Shown here: piece by piece, positions 62,469 to 64,000 of the stretch | Layout of the letters: each line of letters opens with the position of its first letter | Numbering within the stretch: the first letter of the stretch is position 1 | Assembly (NCBI GenBank): GCA_002382805.1 | Contig: DGAD01000009.1 | Span: 1 to 64,000, forward strand | From: Clostridiales bacterium UBA4039 | Lineage (GTDB): Bacteria; Bacillota; Clostridia; Lachnospirales; Vallitaleaceae | Direction of reading: 5' to 3' | DNA length: 64,000 nt | Made by a program: the position numbers and the translations under genes | The notes under the pieces: model-generated | Seen by the model: the letters and a program-made list of their open reading frames with translations, nothing else | What the model was told of the DNA's origin: nothing | Database searches by the model: none

Positions 62469-64000
62469 CTAATCCAAAAAAGAAAGCTGCTCTTTTTCTT
62501 CCATCCGCATAATTGAGCGGGGCGATTTTTCATGCAAATATGCATAATTGATGAACTTTTCATTGGTCATCACTTGCTTGTCAGCACCACTTACATGGCG
62601 TAAGCGTCCACTATAGACCACCGGAAAATAATCGCTGATAAACTTCCCTTCTGCATGCGCGGTCAACGCAATAATCTGAAATCCTAGTTTTTCAGCAATA
62701 AAAAACACCGGATCTAACACATGCTTACTGGAAGCTTTCCCAAATGGATTATCTAAAATAACAGTTCTTTGACTTTTTTCACTTTGTGATAAATATTGTT
62801 TTTTTTCAGCCAAATAGTTAAGTAATCCTAAAAAGAGCGTCATGTTTTTACTCCATTTTTCACCACCAGACCACTTGTTGGAGCTTTCCCATGCCATTGG
62901 AGCTTTGTTGATTTTTAAATCATTGGTCACTTTACGGCATTTTATTTTAATGCTTTTATCATTAAGCACTACGTTAAGCAGGTTCTTGACGCTAAGTTTT
63001 TGTTCAATATATTCGCGAAGTTTTAGTGTATCCATGTGCTCTTGTTCAGCTTCATGGTCATACTCATGGACCATTGCCTCAATGTAGTGACGAAGCTGTT
63101 GTTTTGCCTCTACACTGTCCCATTGGGGAATATCAAAGATAAAAATCTGCTTACTGACATTATCCACTGTAATACGTGTTTTTCGTTGAATTATATCAAG
63201 TTCAACCGCAACTTGCTGTATATACGTCGCTAGATGGGTTAAGAACGTCTGAAGTTCAAGATCGCTTTGGCGTCGGTCCTCTTGTGCTATACGAATATTA
63301 CGTTCAATAGCACGCGCCATTTGTTCTTGATATTCAACCAGTTCTTCATAGCTTTCTCTTTTATTGACACCATGAATAGCCGCTTGTCTTAGCTTAAATT
63401 CTTTTATATGGGTCTCACAATAATGTACAAACTTAAGGCGCTCTTGTTCGACATATTGTTTTTTGTTCATATAAGCATTATATGACTGTTCTAATGCTTT
63501 CATCCATTGTTTTGCCATTTCTTTTTGTGCATTGGCATCTTTTAGCTGTTGAATTTTTTCTTCAATCTGCGGATCACAGGTTAAGCTCTCCCCAAATACC
63601 AAGAAACTGATACGTGCATTATGCACTTTAAGTTCATGCAGTAGTACATTTTCTTCTTCTATCTGGCTATTCAACTTATCTATTGATACATTGATGTCCT
63701 TTATGCTGCGTTTCCACTGTTTCCACTCAGAAATAATCTCTTCTTTTACTTGGTGCAGCTCTTCCTCAAAACTATGTATATAACGATACTTTTTAATCAG
63801 CTGTTCTTCTTGGTCTTCTTTTAATGCAATATGACGATTATTTTCATTTTCCTCATGGTGAATTTTACGCTGCCATTGTTCCATATCTTTGGACAAGCCT
63901 TTTAACTTCTGTACCATGTCCGGAAGTTGTGTCTCAGCATATACACCCATAAGCTCTATCGCATAGACAGCTTCTTCTTTTTTTAGTTGCAGCTGTTGCT
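62469..64000 (-). CDS. SMC/Rad50-like coiled-coil ATPase, C-terminal part (runs off the edge)
   Basis: The frame stays open to position 64000 (QQLQLKKEEAVYAIEL precedes the first in-window Met), so this is the C-terminal part of a larger protein, at least 509 residues here. Residues up to about 250 from the first Met are long coiled coil. Then come a signature-like KWSGGEKWSKN and a Walker B-like TVILDNPFGKASS followed by IIALTAHAEG. The acidic residue after the Walker B Asp is Asn, where Rad50/SbcC/SMC proteins have Glu. The Walker A half must lie outside the window. Role could be DNA repair, chromosome or plasmid handling; unknown. Confidence 0.72.
   Translation of the reverse strand, partial: QQLQLKKEEAVYAIELMGVYAETQLPDMVQKLKGLSKDMEQWQRKIHHEENENNRHIALKEDQEEQLIKKYRYIHSFEEELHQVKEEIISEWKQWKRSIKDINVSIDKLNSQIEEENVLLHELKVHNARISFLVFGESLTCDPQIEEKIQQLKDANAQKEMAKQWMKALEQSYNAYMNKKQYVEQERLKFVHYCETHIKEFKLRQAAIHGVNKRESYEELVEYQEQMARAIERNIRIAQEDRRQSDLELQTFLTHLATYIQQVAVELDIIQRKTRITVDNVSKQIFIFDIPQWDSVEAKQQLRHYIEAMVHEYDHEAEQEHMDTLKLREYIEQKLSVKNLLNVVLNDKSIKIKCRKVTNDLKINKAPMAWESSNKWSGGEKWSKNMTLFLGLLNYLAEKKQYLSQSEKSQRTVILDNPFGKASSKHVLDPVFFIAEKLGFQIIALTAHAEGKFISDYFPVVYSGRLRHVSGADKQVMTNEKFINYAYLHEKSPRSIMRMEEKEQLSFLD

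Overview
The window is about 64 kb of a low-GC bacterial chromosome with dense, mostly leftward genes. AGGAGG-type ribosome sites, sigma-A-like promoters (TTGACA / TATAAT), NlpC/P60 and SLH surface proteins, meso-diaminopimelate dehydrogenase, YesM/YesN regulators, several Fe-S enzymes and two chemoreceptors fit a motile, largely anaerobic member of the Clostridia (Bacillota). The exact family cannot be named from this sequence alone. I see no rRNA, tRNA, CRISPR array, prophage or complete insertion sequence. No gap without a gene exceeds about 220 bp.

Layout. 1-9.2 kb: a leftward operon of flavin reductase, a TudS (DUF523)-tRNA deacylase fusion and a small protein; an aminotransferase; a zinc-binding lipoprotein facing a Zur-like regulator across a clear operator; an acetate-type transporter; cobU; a phosphohexomutase. 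8.4-11.4 kb: a LysR regulator facing leuCD (470/198-residue class). 11.4-16.3 kb: an extracytoplasmic methionine-sulfoxide repair operon (ccdA, TlpA-like lipoprotein, msrAB lipoprotein) with its own YesN/YesM two-component system. 16.4-20.6 kb: a DNA glycosylase gene broken by internal deletion, sodA behind a Fur-like box, a RAYT-like transposase domain that has lost its HUH histidines and is bracketed by inverted repeats, and a thioredoxin reductase/PDO pair resembling a split AhpF. 20.5-24.8 kb: an 88-bp inverted-repeat element, ilvD behind a promoter overlapped by a Fur box, and a second leuCD pair (430/174-residue class). 24.9-35.6 kb: a DUF1294-SLH-SH3-NlpC/P60 fusion, a sugar isomerase-like gene, and an ABC importer/GH65 phosphorylase/GH13 operon with a divergent AraC regulator. 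35.7-42.1 kb: a manganese (yybP-ykoY) riboswitch controlling a CaCA-type cation exchanger, a DEAD-box helicase, an MreB-type actin, and an aldo/keto reductase plus CoA-disulfide reductase operon. 42.2-48.9 kb: LysR, a BvgS-like hybrid kinase, an HD-GYP response regulator, a DUF438/hemerythrin/PAS protein and a thermonuclease. 49-58.4 kb: pstSCA followed by a chemoreceptor where pstB is normally found, asnA, a second chemoreceptor and ddh. 58.4-64 kb: a small alarmone synthetase, lipid kinase, rRNA methyltransferase, MFS transporter, and the C-terminal part of a large SMC/Rad50-like ATPase running off the right edge.

Themes. Metal and redox control recurs: a Zur-type operator, two Fur-type boxes, a Mn riboswitch, SOD, Msr, PDO and CoA-disulfide reductase. 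Nutrient sensing and chemotaxis are intermixed with transport and amino-acid genes. The items most worth a second look are the TudS-deacylase fusion, the domesticated RAYT, the dual-start DUF1294/NlpC fusion, the Fur-controlled ilvD promoter and the pst operon lacking pstB. I found no complete defence or other multi-gene system that I would call new with confidence.
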